A DNA stretch of 15,762 bases from Epilinea sp044228875 (GTDB taxonomy: Bacteria > Chloroflexota > Anaerolineae > Epilineales > Epilineaceae): assembly GCA_044228875.1 (NCBI GenBank), contig JBGAUA010000071.1:1-15762 (forward strand). Direction: 5' to 3'. The notes under the pieces are model-generated. The model was not told the origin of the DNA. It was given only the letters and a program-made list of their open reading frames with translations, and made no database searches. Positions 13,491 through 15,762 of the stretch are shown here, in pieces. Numbering within the stretch: position 1 is the first letter of the stretch; each line of letters opens with the position of its first letter. Made by a program: the position numbers and the translations under genes.

Positions 13491-14486
13491 TCACACCGCC
13501 TCGCTGAAATGCCCGCTGTGGCGGTGGAAGTACCAGTAGCCGATCACCAGCACGGCCAGGGCCGTGAGGGCCGTGCGGCCCAAAAAGAGCAGGTCCGGCG
13601 CCGTGGGCGGGCCTTGGGGCGAACCGTAGAGCAGCACGCGGTAGTTGGCGATGAGGCTGGCCATGGGGTTGAGGATGTAGGCCAGGCGGGAGCCCGAGAG
13701 GCCCAGGGCGGCCAGACCGGCGAAATGGTCGTAGTTGGAGGCGTCGTAGAAGATGGGCGTCAGGAAGAACCAGGCCTGCAGGACCACGCCCATGATGATG
13801 CCCGTGTCGCGGTAGTACACGTTGGCCGTGGCCAGCAGGAGGACGATGCCCAGGGTGAAGACCGCCTGGATGAGGATGATCAGCGGCAGCCACAGGGCGT
13901 GGACGGTCAGGGGGATGCCCGCCAGGAGGATGATGGCCGCCAGCACCGGCAGGGCGAAGAGGAAGTTGACCAGCTCCGAGAGCACCAGGCTCAGCGGCAG
14001 GATCTCGCGCGGGAAGTAGACCTTGTTGATCAGCGGGGCGTTGGCCACCACGCTCATCATGCCCCCCGCCACCGCGGCACTGAACCAGTTCCAGGGCAGG
14101 ATGGCCACCAGGATGAAGACATGGTTGTGCCGCACCTGGTTGTTGGGGAAGAAGACCCCGAAGACCAGTGAGAGCACCGCCATCATCAGCAGCGGGTTGA
14201 TCAAGGACCACAGGAAGCCCAGCACCGAGCTGCGGTAGCGCACCTTGAGGTCCCGCACCACCAGGCTGCGTACCAGGTGCCGGTATTGCCAGAGCTCGGC
14301 GGCCCGGCTGCGCAGCGGGATCTCCCGCCCCGGGCGGGTGAGCATGCCGCCGCCCGCAGCCCGCGCCGACAGGCTCGCCGTGCCCGCGGTGGCCGTCGCA
14401 TCCAATGCGGCAGCGCCCTGCGGCTCCGCCCCAGCGCCGGCGCCCTGCGGTCCACCCTGCGGCTCCGCCCCAGCGCCGGCGCTCAC
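13491..14486 (-). CDS. ABC-2 type polysaccharide export permease (Wzm-like)
   Basis: This is a permease subunit for ABC-dependent export of O-antigen or other polysaccharide across the cytoplasmic membrane. The core from about residue 65 is typical: 'LWQYRHLVRSLVVRDLKVRY', 'SVLGFLWSLINPLLMM', six membrane segments, 'NAPLINKVYFPREILPLS', 'YYRDTGIIMGVVLQAWFFLTPIFYD' and 'YILNPMASLIANYRVLLYG'. The start is probably the GTG at 14484-14486, which overlaps the glycosyltransferase stop (GTGA) and has GAGGA seven bases upstream. An ATG at 14345 would give the usual family length of about 284 residues and drop a Gly/Ala/Pro/Gln-rich, repeat-coded extension. The partner ATPase (Wzt) is not in the window. 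Confidence 0.93.
   Translation of the reverse strand: MSAGAGAEPQGGPQGAGAGAEPQGAAALDATATAGTASLSARAAGGGMLTRPGREIPLRSRAAELWQYRHLVRSLVVRDLKVRYRSSVLGFLWSLINPLLMMAVLSLVFGVFFPNNQVRHNHVFILVAILPWNWFSAAVAGGMMSVVANAPLINKVYFPREILPLSLVLSELVNFLFALPVLAAIILLAGIPLTVHALWLPLIILIQAVFTLGIVLLLATANVYYRDTGIIMGVVLQAWFFLTPIFYDASNYDHFAGLAALGLSGSRLAYILNPMASLIANYRVLLYGSPQGPPTAPDLLFLGRTALTALAVLVIGYWYFHRHSGHFSEAV
14416..14482. repeat. 28-bp direct repeat in the 5' end of the permease gene
   Basis: The 28 bases at 14416-14443 recur exactly at 14455-14482, 11 bases apart. On the minus strand they encode a duplicated 'AGAGAEPQG' in the N-terminal extension of the permease. This looks like a recent local duplication and is prone to slippage. 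Confidence 0.85.
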
Positions 14487-15762
14487 GCCGCCGTCCTCGG
14501 CGCCCGGCCGCGCAGGGCGCTGCCGTAGGCCGCCATCAGGATGGCGCCGCCCCGCGCCCAGTCGTAGCCCTCCACCGCGCGCTGTCGCAGTCGCCGGCCC
14601 ATCGCCGCCGCGCCCTGCGGGTCGGCCAGGAGGCCCAGGATGACCGCGGCGAAGGCCCCCGCGTCGCCCGGGGGCACGCGCAGGGCGCTCTCGCCCAGGT
14701 ATTCCCGGCAGACCGGCAGGTCGAAGGCCACCGTGGGCAGGCCCATGGCCATGTAGTTCATCAGCTTGCCGCTGCCTTCCGTTTCCGCGATCTTGGGCGC
14801 CACGGCGATGTCCCCCAGGGCCAGGCGCCGCGGGGCCAGGGCGTAGGGCACCCGGCCGGTGAAGGTCACGTGCCCGGCGATGCCCAGGGCCGCCGCCTGG
14901 GCGGCGTACTGGTCCATGCCAGGGAAGCCCATGACCAGGAAGTGGCTGTCCGGGCGCGCCGCCACCACCTGTCGGGCGGCTTCCATGAGCAGGTCCGTGC
15001 CCTGGTGGCGGGCCAGGAGCCCCAGGTAGGCGATGACCTGCCGCCCCGGCGGGATGCCCAGGGCGGCGCGCTCCGCCGCGCGTTCGGCCGCGGTCAGGAC
15101 GGCGGGGTGGAAGACGGCGGTGTTGACGAAGTCCGGCAGGCTGAACAGCCGCGGTTCGGGCACGCCGAAGTCGCGGCGCAGATGCTCCGCCGCGTTCTGC
15201 GAGCTGTGCATGATGACCGCCGGCAGGTGGTCGATCAGCCGTTCCAGCCGCCGCATGGGGCCATAGACGCGGCCCTCGCGGCGCAGGAAGCCGTGGTCCA
15301 CCATCTCGCCGGTGAGGCTGCCCTGGAAGTCGAAGACCAGCGGCTTGCCGAAGGCCCGCGCCACCGCCCCGCCGATGAGGGCCCCCTCGTGCAGGTGGCC
15401 GTGGATGATGTCCGGTCGAAAGTCCCAGGCGGCGCGCAGGGCGGCGGCGCTCAGGAAGAGGTCCAGGCCCAGTTTGTGCCGGCTCGAGCCCACCTCGTAG
15501 TCCCGCCGCCCGGGGATGGCCGGGCAGCGGCAGATGTCCAGCCCCTCCACGTCCTGCCCGTTGGCGTAGGTGACGATGCGCACCCGCTGGCCCAGGCCCT
15601 GCAGGACCCGCGCCTCCTCCAGGATGCGCACGTGGCAGCCGTAGTCGAGGAAGAAGCTGGTGGGGGCCACCATCAGCAGGCGCAGCGGCCGGCCGCGGAC
15701 GCTGGCGTCGGGCGGCGCCGCGTCGGCGGTGGCGACCGGCGCTGCGCCGGGGGTTCCCAGGG
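14483..15762 (-). CDS. GT4-family glycosyltransferase (5' end beyond the window)
   Basis: This is a two-domain GT-B glycosyltransferase that would add a sugar from a nucleotide donor to a lipid-linked glycan in the cytoplasm. Counting from an internal Met at 15673, residues 1-20 hold 'MVAPTSFFLDYGCHVRILEE' (acceptor-side fold). Residues 210-220 hold 'GRQVIAYLGLL', and 294-315 hold 'KIAETEGSGKLMNYMAMGLPTV', the GT4 donor-binding region with its glutamate and 'MAMGLPTV'. The frame stays open upstream of 15673 to the window edge ('SVRGRPLRLLMVAPT'), with 'RLL' directly before the Met as expected inside the first strand. The true start therefore probably lies outside the window. The stop overlaps the permease GTG start. 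Role: assembly of a surface polysaccharide exported by the Wzm-type permease. Confidence 0.9.
   Translation of the reverse strand, partial: LGTPGAAPVATADAAPPDASVRGRPLRLLMVAPTSFFLDYGCHVRILEEARVLQGLGQRVRIVTYANGQDVEGLDICRCPAIPGRRDYEVGSSRHKLGLDLFLSAAALRAAWDFRPDIIHGHLHEGALIGGAVARAFGKPLVFDFQGSLTGEMVDHGFLRREGRVYGPMRRLERLIDHLPAVIMHSSQNAAEHLRRDFGVPEPRLFSLPDFVNTAVFHPAVLTAAERAAERAALGIPPGRQVIAYLGLLARHQGTDLLMEAARQVVAARPDSHFLVMGFPGMDQYAAQAAALGIAGHVTFTGRVPYALAPRRLALGDIAVAPKIAETEGSGKLMNYMAMGLPTVAFDLPVCREYLGESALRVPPGDAGAFAAVILGLLADPQGAAAMGRRLRQRAVEGYDWARGGAILMAAYGSALRGRAPRTAA

Noticed and set aside
13402..14211. 269-codon frames on both strands over the permease gene
   Set aside because: Both are out-of-frame shadows of the permease. 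The translations are His/Gly/Pro- or Asp/Gln/Arg-rich with no domain.

Overview
The window is GC-rich bacterial DNA, most likely from a member of the Chloroflexota (inference). Three things point there. The gene at 160-864 matches my memory of a NERD-like membrane family common in that phylum. The protein at 12653-13405 carries an ectodomain I associate with Chloroflexota cell-surface sugar loci. A secreted protein at 2065-2643 has an 'IFLPLALR' stretch typical of exported Chloroflexota proteins. A run of ten Ns inside a gene indicates a draft or metagenome assembly.

Layout. (1) 1-159 is G-rich non-coding DNA. (2) 160-1892, minus strand: plsX (phospholipid synthesis) overlapping a NERD-like membrane protein gene. 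(3) 2065-4983, plus strand: a tightly packed run of an exported protein, two unrecognised membrane proteins and carA (glutaminase subunit of carbamoyl-phosphate synthetase), with no carB in view. (4) 5068-5619: a fasciclin-domain lipoprotein, separated from carA by a strong hairpin. (5) 5743-8501, plus strand: a cassette of four genes, namely a cytochrome c'-like lipoprotein, a small cupin, a four-helix membrane protein with an HVHGN motif and a large polytopic membrane protein resembling haem-copper-oxidase subunit I or NnrS. Its first gene is clearly lower in GC than the housekeeping genes. The last gene contains the assembly gap. (6) 8582-12152, minus strand: leuS followed by a small lipoprotein gene. 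(7) 12310-12720, plus strand: cytidine deaminase. (8) 12653 to the window edge, minus strand: a polysaccharide locus of a GT4 glycosyltransferase, a Wzm-type ABC permease and a membrane-anchored ectodomain protein.

Most of the window is housekeeping: lipid, pyrimidine and leucyl-tRNA synthesis. The part most likely to hold something undescribed is the 5743-8501 cassette. I read it as a haem or nitric-oxide related membrane module on the basis of the cytochrome c' and the histidine-rich membrane proteins; its function is not proven by the sequence. No tRNA, rRNA, CRISPR array, transposase or integrase was seen.
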